A DNA stretch of 64,000 bases, taken from the NCBI RefSeq assembly GCF_017832975.1, contig NZ_JAFIBI010000001.1, positions 3,968,001 to 4,032,000 on the forward strand. The letters run 5' to 3'. Shown here piece by piece: positions 1 through 8,151 of this stretch. Each line of letters begins with the position of its first letter. Within the stretch, counting starts at the first letter, position 1. The position numbers and the translations under genes are program-made. This DNA comes from Arthrobacter sp. PvP023 (GTDB taxonomy: Bacteria; Actinomycetota; Actinomycetes; Actinomycetales; Micrococcaceae). The notes below the pieces were generated by a model. The model had not been told where the DNA came from, did not search any database, and saw only the letters and a program-made list of their open reading frames with translations.

Positions 1-2
1 GA

Positions 3-1094
3 GGCTACGGGTTCGCGATGGTCAATGGCTCCACCCAGGTTTTCCACGCCGTCTACACCAAAGCCGATCTGTCCCAGCCCTATCAGCCCTTCGTCCGCGA
101 CACCACGCCGCCCACGCCGGAGAGCCCTGCTGTCTACCGCTACGCCCTGGCCGAAGCACCGTTCTTCATCAGGGTTTGGCTGCGGCCCAATGTCACGAGC
201 GCCGCCTATTCCCTGTACTCGCGCCGCTTCATCGGCACCCGCCCGAAAGACGCACTCCCGCTGATGCGAAGTTGGCCGTGCCCCGGCGAAGCGCGGGTGG
301 GCGCACCGCACTCCTACGACAATCCCGACACGGACGTGGACGACTTCGACAGCGTCTGGTTCACCGCCCGGCTGGACCGCACCTATCCGGGCGTGAACAC
401 CTACACGTCAACCGTGACCCTCAAGGACATCCAGGGCGGACTGTTCGGTCTGGTGGTCCTACGGGATGACGGCGGCAACGGCTTCGAAGTCATCGAGGAA
501 CGTTCCCATGGCCCGGACCCCCTCGTGGTCACTTTCACCCATAGCCGCCACGGCAGGCTTTACGTGCTGGTGCGCCGTGAGGAACCGGACCCGCGCCCGT
601 TCGATGCCAGGTCATTCACGGTGTTGCTCGAAACTGACGCCTGCTACCTGTATTCGAACGGCACCGAACGCGGCGGCCGTTCGCTCGGCGGGGATGCCCG
701 GCTGGTCTGCTTCGACGAAACCGACGGGTTCCTCGGATCGGAGTCCGGGTCTGACGACATCCAGATCAACGTCGACGTCAACGGCGTCAACGCCGCCCAC
801 ATCCCACATTCAGACGATCTGGCCTTTGACGACGACACCCGCCGCGACATCGTAATGCCAACCATCGCGTACACCTCGGCCGCGAAGTTCGAACTGGTGG
901 AGCTTGATGACTTCTCCGCTGCGGACCGGGCCTCCGTGCAGATCCCGATGCTGCCGGCAGCCGTCACCGCCGCCAAACAGATCATCACCCGTGACGGACC
1001 CTCGATCCGAGGTGTCTATCCCATCGATTTCGACAGCGATGACGGCCACTACGAACTCGAAGTCACTGTCTCCCGGGAACCTCCCACCGACTGA
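3..1094 (+). CDS. Hypothetical protein, 5' end outside the window
   Basis: The reading frame is open to the left edge. The first ATG in view is at 18, but codons before it (GYGFA) continue in frame, so the gene probably starts outside the window. The visible part is about 363 residues, ends in TGA at 1092-1094, and is hydrophilic and acidic, with no transmembrane segment in view. I do not recognise the family. Alternating hydrophobic and polar runs (for example RLYVLVRREE and SFTVLLETDACYLY) suggest a beta-rich fold, and acidic patches such as SESGSDDIQINVDVNG could bind metal, but no catalytic motif stands out. Codon use is typical of the window. Confidence 0.65.
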   Translation, partial: GYGFAMVNGSTQVFHAVYTKADLSQPYQPFVRDTTPPTPESPAVYRYALAEAPFFIRVWLRPNVTSAAYSLYSRRFIGTRPKDALPLMRSWPCPGEARVGAPHSYDNPDTDVDDFDSVWFTARLDRTYPGVNTYTSTVTLKDIQGGLFGLVVLRDDGGNGFEVIEERSHGPDPLVVTFTHSRHGRLYVLVRREEPDPRPFDARSFTVLLETDACYLYSNGTERGGRSLGGDARLVCFDETDGFLGSESGSDDIQINVDVNGVNAAHIPHSDDLAFDDDTRRDIVMPTIAYTSAAKFELVELDDFSAADRASVQIPMLPAAVTAAKQIITRDGPSIRGVYPIDFDSDDGHYELEVTVSREPPTD

Positions 1095-1172
1095 GCGGCG
1101 CGGTCCCTCGATTCCGGTTCGCCGATATATGGTGCGAGTCAGGAGAATCCACCACCCGCAGGAGGGCAGCAG

Positions 1173-1238
1173 ATGGCAGAGCTCGATGCGAAGCTGCGCG
1201 GCTTCAGCCCGCGGGCCTGGCTGTCCGGAGGCGGCTGA
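1173..1238 (+). CDS. 21-residue upstream ORF coupled to the flavoprotein gene
   Basis: An ATG at 1173 follows GGAGGG by about 6 nt, a good ribosome binding site, and encodes MAELDAKLRGFSPRAWLSGG plus one Gly. Its TGA at 1236-1238 overlaps the ATG of the next gene at 1238 (TGATG), the usual layout for translational coupling. No other strong site precedes the flavoprotein start, so this small frame may deliver ribosomes to it. It may be a real microprotein, a leader, or the stump of a longer upstream gene. Confidence 0.4.
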   Translation: MAELDAKLRGFSPRAWLSGGG

Positions 1239-2914
1239 TGGACGCGGACGTCATCATCATCGGCGGCGGGCTGGCCGGGCTGGTGGCCAGCAACGAGCTG
1301 GTCCGGGCCGGCAAACGGGTGGCGATCCTGGACCGGGAGAACGCAGCCAACCTCGGCGGCCAGGCCTTCTGGTCCCTCGGCGGGCTGTTCCTGGTGGACA
1401 CTGCCATGCAGCGGCGCCTGGGCGTGAAGGATTCCTTCGAGCTGGCCTGGCAGGACTGGCAGGGCTCGGCCCAATGGGACCGGCTGGACGGCCCGCTTCC
1501 TGAGGACGAGTGGGCGCAGCAGTGGGGCCGCGCGTACGTCGAGTTCGCCGCCGGCGAGAAACGCTCCTGGCTGCAGGAACACGGCATCACGTTCACCCCG
1601 CTGGTGGGCTGGGCCGAACGCGGGGACGGCGGGGCCGGCGGCCACGGCAACTCGGTCCCCCGCTTCCACGTCCCGTGGGGAACGGGCACCGGGGTCTCCG
1701 AACCTTTTGCGGACAGGGCACGGGAGGCCGCTTCCGCGGGCAGCGTCACGTTCCACTTCCGGCACCGGGTGGACGGGTTAATGTTCGACGGCGGCACGGT
1801 CACCGGGGTGCGCGGCACCGTGCTGGCACCGGACGCCTCGCCACGCGGCGTTGCCTCGAACCGGGACGCTATTGGCGAGTTTGAGCTGCGTGCGCAGGCC
1901 GTGGTGATTGCGAGCGGCGGCATCGGCGGCGACCACCGGCAGGTGCGCCGGTGGTGGCCCCAGCGGCTGGGGACGCCACCCGCGAAGATGATTACCGGGG
2001 TGCCCCGGCACGTGGACGGGCGGGTGCTGAACATCGCCGACCAAGCAGGCGTCAGGCTGGTGAACCGTGACCGCATGTGGCACTACACCGAGGGCATCCA
2101 GAACTGGAACCCCGTCTGGCCGGACCATGCCATCCGGATCCTGCCGGGGCCGTCGTCACTGTGGTTCGACGCGCTGGGCCGGCGGCTCCCCTCCCCCGGG
2201 CTGCCCGGCTACGACACCCTGGGAACCCTGCGGCTGCTGCGGACCACCCCGGACACCCAGCAGTACAGCCACTCCTGGTTCATCCTGAACCAGCGGATCA
2301 TCGAAAAAGAGTTCGCCCTCTCCGGCTCCGAGCAGAACCCGGACATCACCAACCGGGACCTGAAGCTTTTGCTTCGCTCGCGTTTGGGCCGCGGCGCCGC
2401 GGCACCCATCGAAGCGTTCAAGAAGCACGGCGCTGACTTTGTGGTGGCGGACAACCTGGCGGACCTGGTCTGCGGGATGAACGGCCTAACCTCGGAGCCG
2501 CTGCTGGACTACTCCGGGCTGCGCCGGCAGATCGAGGAACGGGACGCCGAGATCCGCAACCCCTACTCCAAGGACACGCAGATCCTGGGCATCCACAACA
2601 GCCGCCGCTTCCTGGGCGACCGCCTGTTCCGCACGGTCAAACCGCACCGGATCCTGGACCCGGCGGCCGGCCCGTTGATTGCCGTCAGGCTCCACGTTGT
2701 GACCCGCAAGACCCTGGGCGGCATCCAGACGGACCTTACCGGCCAGGCGTTTTCGCACGACGGCGAGCGCATCCCCGGCCTTTACGCTGCGGGTGAGGCA
2801 GCAGGGTTCGGCGGCGGCGGGGCCCACGGCTACAACGCACTGGAAGGCACGTTCCTGGGCGGCTGCCTCTTCACCGGCAGGACCGTGGGGCGTTCCCTGG
2901 CGCGGATGGTTTAG
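1238..2914 (+). CDS. FAD-binding dehydrogenase (COG3573-like flavoprotein)
   Basis: A 558-residue cytoplasmic flavoprotein of the fumarate reductase / 3-ketosteroid dehydrogenase superfamily. The N-terminus carries the dinucleotide-binding turn IIGGGLAGLVASNE with an acidic residue ending strand 2 (AILDRE). The C-terminus has the FAD closure GLYAAGEAAGFGGGGAHGYN followed by GTFLGGCLFTGRT. Length and layout match the predicted-oxidoreductase family COG3573, whose substrate is unknown; 3-ketosteroid delta-dehydrogenases are more distant relatives. The start is fixed by the TGATG overlap with the upstream 21-codon frame. It stands alone, with a convergent acetyltransferase downstream. It is intact. 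Confidence 0.85.
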   Translation: MDADVIIIGGGLAGLVASNELVRAGKRVAILDRENAANLGGQAFWSLGGLFLVDTAMQRRLGVKDSFELAWQDWQGSAQWDRLDGPLPEDEWAQQWGRAYVEFAAGEKRSWLQEHGITFTPLVGWAERGDGGAGGHGNSVPRFHVPWGTGTGVSEPFADRAREAASAGSVTFHFRHRVDGLMFDGGTVTGVRGTVLAPDASPRGVASNRDAIGEFELRAQAVVIASGGIGGDHRQVRRWWPQRLGTPPAKMITGVPRHVDGRVLNIADQAGVRLVNRDRMWHYTEGIQNWNPVWPDHAIRILPGPSSLWFDALGRRLPSPGLPGYDTLGTLRLLRTTPDTQQYSHSWFILNQRIIEKEFALSGSEQNPDITNRDLKLLLRSRLGRGAAAPIEAFKKHGADFVVADNLADLVCGMNGLTSEPLLDYSGLRRQIEERDAEIRNPYSKDTQILGIHNSRRFLGDRLFRTVKPHRILDPAAGPLIAVRLHVVTRKTLGGIQTDLTGQAFSHDGERIPGLYAAGEAAGFGGGGAHGYNALEGTFLGGCLFTGRTVGRSLARMV

Positions 2915-2955
2915 CGCGGATGCTTCAGCTGGAATTCGCCGCGTGGCCGTCTGGA

Positions 2956-3486
2956 TTAATTGCGCGGCACATCAATCCAATAGCGCCGAAAATGCTGCCC
3001 GTTAGCACCTACCCTTACATCCTCCAGCAGGCCGCCGCAGCGCTCGATAGTCCTGGCTGACGCTGTATTTGCATCATCGCAGGTCAGAAGCACGCGGTCA
3101 GGCTCACCCTGCGCAGCCAGACGGGCACACACTTCCTGCAGGGCCCACGACGCCGCCCCTCGCCCGCGGTCGGAAGGCCGGACCCCGTATCCGATATGCC
3201 CTCCCGAGCTCAGGAGGGCCGGTGTGAGGTAGTGGCGGAAGGCGATCGCCCCCACATACCTCGAGCCCTCCGTGATCCAGCGGTAGGTGCAGGGGACAAT
3301 GCCGCCCGTCCCGGCAGCCCGTTCAGCATCCACCAGCCTGCGGACCCAGGCGGCGAACCCCGCCGGGCTGGTGATGTCGTCATCTGCCATTAGCCCGGCA
3401 CCGTCCTGGTGGGTGCCGCCCCACTCGCGGTGGGACTCGGCAAACGACGGGTAGAAGGAGGCATCCGGGACAACGAGTTCAAACAT
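2956..3486 (-). CDS. GNAT family N-acetyltransferase
   Basis: A 176-residue protein with the GNAT acetyl-CoA loop in GYGVRPSDRGRGAASWAL and the late ASARTIERCGG motif of the fold. The front half (MFELVVPDASFYPSF, then HQDGAG and the ITSPAGFAAWVRRL stretch) resembles RimJ/RimL-like acetyltransferases that act on small molecules or protein N-termini; the acceptor cannot be read from sequence. The frame is open upstream, but the ATG at 3486 gives the natural N-terminus, because codons further upstream are antisense to the decayed channel gene. It converges with the flavoprotein gene. Confidence 0.8.
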   Translation of the reverse strand: MFELVVPDASFYPSFAESHREWGGTHQDGAGLMADDDITSPAGFAAWVRRLVDAERAAGTGGIVPCTYRWITEGSRYVGAIAFRHYLTPALLSSGGHIGYGVRPSDRGRGAASWALQEVCARLAAQGEPDRVLLTCDDANTASARTIERCGGLLEDVRVGANGQHFRRYWIDVPRN

Positions 3487-3489
3487 GCA

Positions 3490-4260
3490 GACGACCCTAT
3501 CGTGTGGCTGCTCCCCAGGAAACTGCGGGGCCGGGGCTCCTTCATCGCAGCACCCCGGGCGATGGCCGCCGTCATTGGCGCCTGGGCAGGGCTGGCGGCC
3601 ATCGGCTGGGCCCTGCTCTACCTGCCCCATCTGACGGACGGCTTTATCTACGGAGCCGGGGTGCCCCTGCGGGCCGACTTCGCCGAAGCCCTCTACATCT
3701 CCCTGGTCACTCTTTCCACCGTGGGTTCGGCGACATCGTGGCAGCGCATCCGGTGCTCAGGCTGGTTGTTGCCCTCCAGGCGGTCACCGGCTTCGGGTTG
3801 CTGACTGCAACGGTCACCTGGATCCTTCAGACGTTCCCGGCCCTGAACCGCCGACGCGCCCTTGCCCACCAGCTGACCCTGTTCAGGGAGGCTGCCGGCG
3901 GGTGTCCTGGCGCTGGATCCCGGGCATGCTGCCGAGCTGTTGGAGTCAATGGCGGGAAACGTGGCGTCGGTGAGCATAGACCTGCTCGCCTTCCATGAGA
4001 CCTACTACTTCCGTGAAGTTGAGCAGCGCGGCTCCCTGCCCGCCACGGTGGCCTACGGCCAGGAGATGGCATCCCAGGCCCAGCAAAGCGAAAGCGCTGA
4101 ACTCCAGTTCGCCGGGCGGATGCTGCACGCGGCGCTGGACGGACTCGCGGACGTCCTCCGCGGAAAATTCGGCCAAGTCGGAACCACGTCCGCCGATGTG
4201 TTCGACAGCTACGAGCTCCACCATAGACACCGGCGGCCGGGAAACCCGGACCCAAAGTAG
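3490..4260 (+). pseudogene. Decayed two-helix potassium-channel-like gene, frameshifted
   Basis: Three frames read in turn give one ion-channel protein. The first has a membrane helix (MAAVIGAWAGLAAIGWALLY) and the pore approach LYISLVTLSTVG. At about 3725 the frame shifts by one base; the next frame continues FGDIVAAHPVLRLVVALQAV and TGFGLLTATVTWILQ, so the selectivity filter would be TVGFGD if one T were restored. A second shift near 3885-3900 leads to GVLALDPGHAAELLESMAGN and a cytosolic helical tail ending at 4260. The usual N-terminal helix of this family is missing upstream, where the divergent acetyltransferase begins. No intact start or frame exists, so a functional channel is unlikely unless the shifts are sequencing errors. 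Confidence 0.75.
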
Positions 4261-4567
4261 CGTCCCAGCTACGGTCCAGCTCTCAGCACCTTGGGCCAGG
4301 ACCCGGTACTCCCGGTGCCCGGCGGTCCCTTCCCTAGGCCCCAGCTCACGGAATGACCTGATCTGAAAATTCACCCCACCGAAACATCCCGCGCAGAAGC
4401 ACCATAGTTGTCATCTAGTCACTTTGGTAACATGGCCATCATTAGCGCCAAGGTGTGTCATACGCCACAGCGGGAGAACTGCCTCGGGGCGGGCCCAACA
4501 CGATTCCCAGTGTTGCCGCCGCACCGAGGCCGGGCCGGGAAGTCCAGGCGACACGAGATGACCGTCA
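4261..4567. other. Intergenic gap with no gene seen
   Basis: The 307 bases between the channel remnant and the LGFP-repeat gene hold no supported gene. The stretch around 4400-4440 is relatively AT-rich and is the likeliest place for the promoter of the LGFP gene, but no well-spaced -35/-10 pair was found. Part of an antisense frame runs through its left half without support. Confidence 0.4.
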
Positions 4568-6148
4568 ATGATTAGCCGCACCCCCACGTCTGTCCGGAGC
4601 AAGTTCGCCGTGCGTGCCGTGATGGCGGTATTTTCGGCACTCGTGCTGCTGCCGGCCACGGGCGCACAGGCCGCACATCTCCAAGCCCCGAAGCTGCAGG
4701 CACCTGCCGGAACCAGCGTTCCCCCAGCGGCCACAGCGGACATCCAGTCGGCCGCCATCAGCTCCGGCCTCGGCCCGGCGACCTCCGCCGTCGTCTGCGG
4801 CCTCGCCAACGGCGGCTGTTACCAGAACTACCAGCACGGCAAGATCCACTGGTCCCCGGCTACAGGCGCCCACATCTCCACCGGGGCCATCGGTACCGCG
4901 TGGGAAGCGCAGGGCTGGGAAAACGGGCCATTGGCCTACCCTGCCTCCAACGAGGCCAAGGGACTGGCAGGCGGCGGTGCGTACCAGGCCTACCAGCGCG
5001 GCCAAATCCATTGGTCCCCGGCCACCGGCGCCCACCCCACCACCGGCGCCATCGGCACCGCGTGGGCCGCGCAAGGATGGGAAAACGGGAAGCTCGGCTA
5101 CCCCGTCAGCAACGAAGCCACCGGCCTCACCGGCGGCGGCGCGTACCAGGCCTACCAGCGCGGCCAGATCCATTGGTCCCCGGCCACCGGCGCCCACCCC
5201 ACCACCGGCGCCATCGGCACCGCGTGGGCCGCGCAAGGATGGGAAAACGGGAAGCTCGGCTACCCCGTCAGCAACGAGTACGCGAACGGTGCGGGCAGCA
5301 TCCGGCAGGACTTCCAGGGCGGGTCCCTCACGTGGTCCGCCGGCAGTGGCATCGGCCAGCCGTCGTCGGCGTCGTTGGCCAGTAGCGGCAAATACCCGGT
5401 CCACACGAACATCGTCGCCACAACGTTCTGGGTGGGCGAGATCTTCAACGCCAGCGTCTCGGATGGGTCGCAGGTCTGCTCCACCTACGATTCCCAGTGG
5501 GCGTACCGCCACACCGGGGTCAAGCCTTACCTGACGCCATCCACTGCGTCGGCGTGCCCGGGCAGCAGCTACGGCGGCTGCGACGGTGTGGGCTCCGGGA
5601 CTACGGCTGCCACCTTCATCTGCACCACGGAACGCCGGACCGCGGCGAACGGGTACTTCCCCACCAAGCAGCCCACGCCGAAGCAGAACCCGTTTTACCT
5701 GGACCTGCCGTACGACGACGTGAACGACCCCACCGCCTTCGCCCGCCGCTGCACGGACATCCCGTGGGCCGCCGCGGACAACGCTGCCACCGGCGCCAAC
5801 AACTGCGCCAACAGCAATTACAGTTACATGAAGAACCGCTGGGTCCAGCTCACGGGCCCGAACGGGAACGTTTGCTACGGGCAGATCGAGGACGCCGGAC
5901 CTTCCAGCGGCTCGCTCTACCACGACGCCGGCTACGTCTTCGGCAGCAACAACGCCCGCCCTGCTAACACGCAGTTCAGCGGGGACGCCTCCCAGGGGGC
6001 AGGAATGGATGTATCACCGGCCCTGAACGGTTGCCTCGGCTTTGCCGACCTCGACGGCGACAACGACCACGTGTCCTGGCGGTTTGTGGACTCGCCGCCC
6101 GCCGGCCCGTGGACGAAGGTGGTGACCACCAGCCAAGCGGCGCAGTAG
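4568..6148 (+). CDS. Secreted LGFP-repeat protein with double-psi-barrel-like C-terminal domain
   Basis: A 526-residue exported protein. Residues 1-36 form a signal peptide (basic start, hydrophobic AVMAVFSALVLLPATG, AQA-A cut site). Residues about 78-265 hold three full and one partial LGFP-type repeats (motifs AIGTAWAAQGWENG, LGYPVSNE, YQRGQIHWSPATGAH); these repeats are linked to cell-wall association in actinobacteria. The C-terminal 240 residues are cysteine-rich and contain CYGQIEDAGP, YHDAGYVFG and GMDVSPALNGCLGF, resembling the double-psi beta-barrel of RlpA/expansin-like and GH45-like proteins; the acidic residues in EDAGP and GMDVSP would be the active-site candidates. Wall binding or wall remodelling is an inference. 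The start is the first ATG giving a complete signal peptide. Confidence 0.75.
   Translation: MISRTPTSVRSKFAVRAVMAVFSALVLLPATGAQAAHLQAPKLQAPAGTSVPPAATADIQSAAISSGLGPATSAVVCGLANGGCYQNYQHGKIHWSPATGAHISTGAIGTAWEAQGWENGPLAYPASNEAKGLAGGGAYQAYQRGQIHWSPATGAHPTTGAIGTAWAAQGWENGKLGYPVSNEATGLTGGGAYQAYQRGQIHWSPATGAHPTTGAIGTAWAAQGWENGKLGYPVSNEYANGAGSIRQDFQGGSLTWSAGSGIGQPSSASLASSGKYPVHTNIVATTFWVGEIFNASVSDGSQVCSTYDSQWAYRHTGVKPYLTPSTASACPGSSYGGCDGVGSGTTAATFICTTERRTAANGYFPTKQPTPKQNPFYLDLPYDDVNDPTAFARRCTDIPWAAADNAATGANNCANSNYSYMKNRWVQLTGPNGNVCYGQIEDAGPSSGSLYHDAGYVFGSNNARPANTQFSGDASQGAGMDVSPALNGCLGFADLDGDNDHVSWRFVDSPPAGPWTKVVTTSQAAQ
4979..5278 (+). repeat. Near-identical 162-bp tandem repeat inside the LGFP gene
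   Basis: The sequence from 4979 recurs at 5141, a period of 162 bp (54 codons). About 136 bp match almost perfectly; one difference is CCAAATCC against CCAGATCC. The preceding unit (about 4816-4978) is clearly more diverged. The near-identity at DNA level points to a recent duplication or ongoing unequal recombination that would change the number of LGFP modules in steps of 54 residues. Confidence 0.9.
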
Positions 6149-6208
6149 CCGCCCGGCGATGACAACGGCACCCCCGCGCCTTTATCCGCCCGGCGTCGTC
6201 CCCGCATG

Positions 6209-6368
6209 TCACGCGTGAGAGGCCCGCGCAGCCTCGTAACTGCCGTCGAACGGCAGGGTGTCCATGGCCAGCAGCGGGTCCTCGTCCTGGGTGGCCACCA
6301 ACTCGGGGGCTGCCTCATCCGGATCGACAGCACCTGCCCGCCCTCCTCAATGAGCGCAAAGCGTTATG
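6209..6368 (-). pseudogene. 3' remnant of an unidentified gene
   Basis: On the minus strand a frame reading FALIEEGGQVLSIR breaks near 6320, and the next frame continues DPDEAAPELVATQDEDPLLA then MDTLPFDGSYEAARASHA to a TGA at 6209. The composition is protein-like (acidic, helix-forming, normal codon bias) and differs from shadow frames here. It looks like the last 50 codons of a frameshifted gene whose front has been lost. The family was not recognised, and the evidence is weak. Confidence 0.3.
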
Positions 6369-6429
6369 CTGGATCCCTCGGCTGAAGACGCCCGGCCATC
6401 GGATCGCACCACCCCACGGAGCTGCCATC

Positions 6430-8118
6430 ATGGCCGAGGCGCTTGCCCCCGCAGAACCCACCAGCACAGAGCTCCGCCGGCTTGCGGCGGACACCTTCGG
6501 GTTGCCCCGCCTCCGCGCCGGGCAGCTCGCCGGAATGCGCGCCCTCGTCGCCGGCCGGGACGTCCTCGCCGTGATGCCCACCGGCTACGGCAAGTCGGCC
6601 ATCTACCAGGTGGCCGCGCTGCAACTGCACCAAAACAGCGCAAGCCGCGGACCCGCCGTCGTGGTTTCCCCGCTGATCGCCCTGCAGGAGGACCAACTGG
6701 ACGGCCTCCTCGAGACCCTCGGCGGGAACGCCGCCGTCGCCATCAACTCCGGCCACAGCGACGCCGATAACAACGCCGCCTGGGAGGCTGCCGAAAACGG
6801 CGACGCCGTCTTCGTGTTCCTCGCCCCCGAACAGCTCGCCAAGACCGAAACCGTCGAGCGGCTCACGGCGCTGGATGTCCCGCTGTTCGTGGTGGACGAG
6901 GCCCACTGCGTCTCCTCCTGGGGCCACGACTTCCGCCCCGACTACCTCCGCCTCGGCGAGGTCCGCGCGCAGCTGGGCAACCCGCCCGTCGTCGGCCTCA
7001 CCGCCACGGCATCTCCCCCGGTGCGCGAGGAAATCCAGCAGCGCCTGCACATGGCGGACCCGCTGGTCCTGGTACACGGCTTCGACCGGCCCAACATCCG
7101 GCTCGAAGTGATCCGCCACCACACAGACAAGGACAAACGCCGCGCCGTCACCAAGCAGGTAGCCGAGCTCAAAGGCCCCGGCCTGCTGTACGCCGCCACC
7201 CGCAAGGACACCGAGGCTTACGCCGACGCGCTCACAGCCCTGGGCCTGCGCGCCGAGGCCTACCACGCCGGCCGGAAGCAGGGCGAGAGGGACCGCGTCC
7301 ACCAGCAGTTCCTCGACGACGAGCTCGACGTGGTGGTGGCCACCACCGCCTTCGGCATGGGCATCGACAAACCCAACGTCCGCTTCGTCATCCACGCCGA
7401 CATCCCCGACTCGCTGGACAGCTACTACCAGGAGATCGGCCGCTCCGGGCGCGACGGCCAACCCGCCTCCGCCGTCCTGCACTACCGCTCCGAGGACCTG
7501 GGCCTCCGCAAGTTCTTCGGCACCCACACCCCGGACAAGGAATCCCTTCTGGCCGTCCTCCAGGCACTGCGCGACGCCGGCGGGCCGGTAAAGCAGAAGG
7601 CCCTCGCCGAGCAGACCGGCTTCTCCCCGCGGAAGCTCACCGGACTGCTGAACCAGCTCCAGGAAACCCGCGCCGTCCGCACCGGCAAGCGCGGCATCCG
7701 GCTGGACGCGGGCGCCAGGCTGCCCGCAGTGGTGGAACGCGCCGTCGAACACGCCGAAGCACGCCAGCGCGTAGACCGCTCCCGCATCGAAATGATGCGC
7801 GGCTACGCCGAGACCGACGCCTGCCGCCGCCAGTTCCTGCTGGGCTACTTCGGCGAGGACCTCCCCGAGCCCTGCGGCAACTGCGATACCTGCACCGACG
7901 GTTCCGCCTACGAGGAGGATTACGACGACGCCGCCGCGGCCGCCGCGGGCGGTGACCCTTTCCCGCTCCAGGCCGCAGTCCGGCACAAGGAATGGGGGCC
8001 GGGCCTGGTGATGCGGCATGAGGAGGACACGATCACGGTGCTGTTCGAGCAGGCGGGCTACAAAACGCTGTCCCGCCAGGCTGTGACCGACGGGAAACTG
8101 CTGACGCTCGCGACATGA
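6430..8118 (+). CDS. RecQ-family ATP-dependent DNA helicase, short form
   Basis: A 562-residue superfamily 2 helicase. Walker A is MPTGYGKSAIYQ (residues about 40-51), motif II is DEAHCVSSWGHDFR, motif III is GLTATASP, and motifs V/VI are ATTAFGMGIDKPNVRF and QEIGRSGRDGQP, all typical of RecQ. After the helicase core comes a helix-turn-helix-like segment (ALAEQTGFSPRKLTGLLNQL), then a zinc site (CRRQFLLGYFGEDLPEPCGN followed by CDTC). It ends in a small basic beta domain (VRHKEWGPGLVMRHEEDTIT) instead of HRDC. It is shorter than E. coli RecQ and the zinc motif follows the HTH segment, so this is a variant RecQ, probably a second copy in the genome. A weak GGAG precedes the ATG. Confidence 0.85.
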   Translation: MAEALAPAEPTSTELRRLAADTFGLPRLRAGQLAGMRALVAGRDVLAVMPTGYGKSAIYQVAALQLHQNSASRGPAVVVSPLIALQEDQLDGLLETLGGNAAVAINSGHSDADNNAAWEAAENGDAVFVFLAPEQLAKTETVERLTALDVPLFVVDEAHCVSSWGHDFRPDYLRLGEVRAQLGNPPVVGLTATASPPVREEIQQRLHMADPLVLVHGFDRPNIRLEVIRHHTDKDKRRAVTKQVAELKGPGLLYAATRKDTEAYADALTALGLRAEAYHAGRKQGERDRVHQQFLDDELDVVVATTAFGMGIDKPNVRFVIHADIPDSLDSYYQEIGRSGRDGQPASAVLHYRSEDLGLRKFFGTHTPDKESLLAVLQALRDAGGPVKQKALAEQTGFSPRKLTGLLNQLQETRAVRTGKRGIRLDAGARLPAVVERAVEHAEARQRVDRSRIEMMRGYAETDACRRQFLLGYFGEDLPEPCGNCDTCTDGSAYEEDYDDAAAAAAGGDPFPLQAAVRHKEWGPGLVMRHEEDTITVLFEQAGYKTLSRQAVTDGKLLTLAT

Positions 8119-8139
8119 CCGGTTGTTGACCGCATTCGG

Positions 8140-8145
8140 TAGTGT
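8140..8145 (+). promoter_or_regulatory. Leaderless -10 element for the CNNM-type gene
   Basis: TAGTGT ends 6 nt before the ATG at 8152 and no Shine-Dalgarno sequence is present. This is the standard layout of actinobacterial leaderless transcripts and supports 8152 as the start. Confidence 0.5.
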
Positions 8146-8151
8146 CAGGCT

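Noticed and set aside
3946..4374. Minus-strand frame of 142 codons over the channel remnant
   Set aside because: It is antisense to the recognisable channel C-terminus and its back half is low-quality sequence. Its first 40 codons (MNFQIRSFRELGPREGTAGH) look slightly protein-like but have no ribosome site or known family.
4979..5278. Possible CRISPR-like array
   Set aside because: The units are 162 bp, contiguous, in frame and encode LGFP repeats; there are no spacers.
6364..8019. 551-codon minus-strand frame opposite recQ
   Set aside because: It is Val/Gly/Asp-rich shadow sequence; the plus strand has every RecQ motif.
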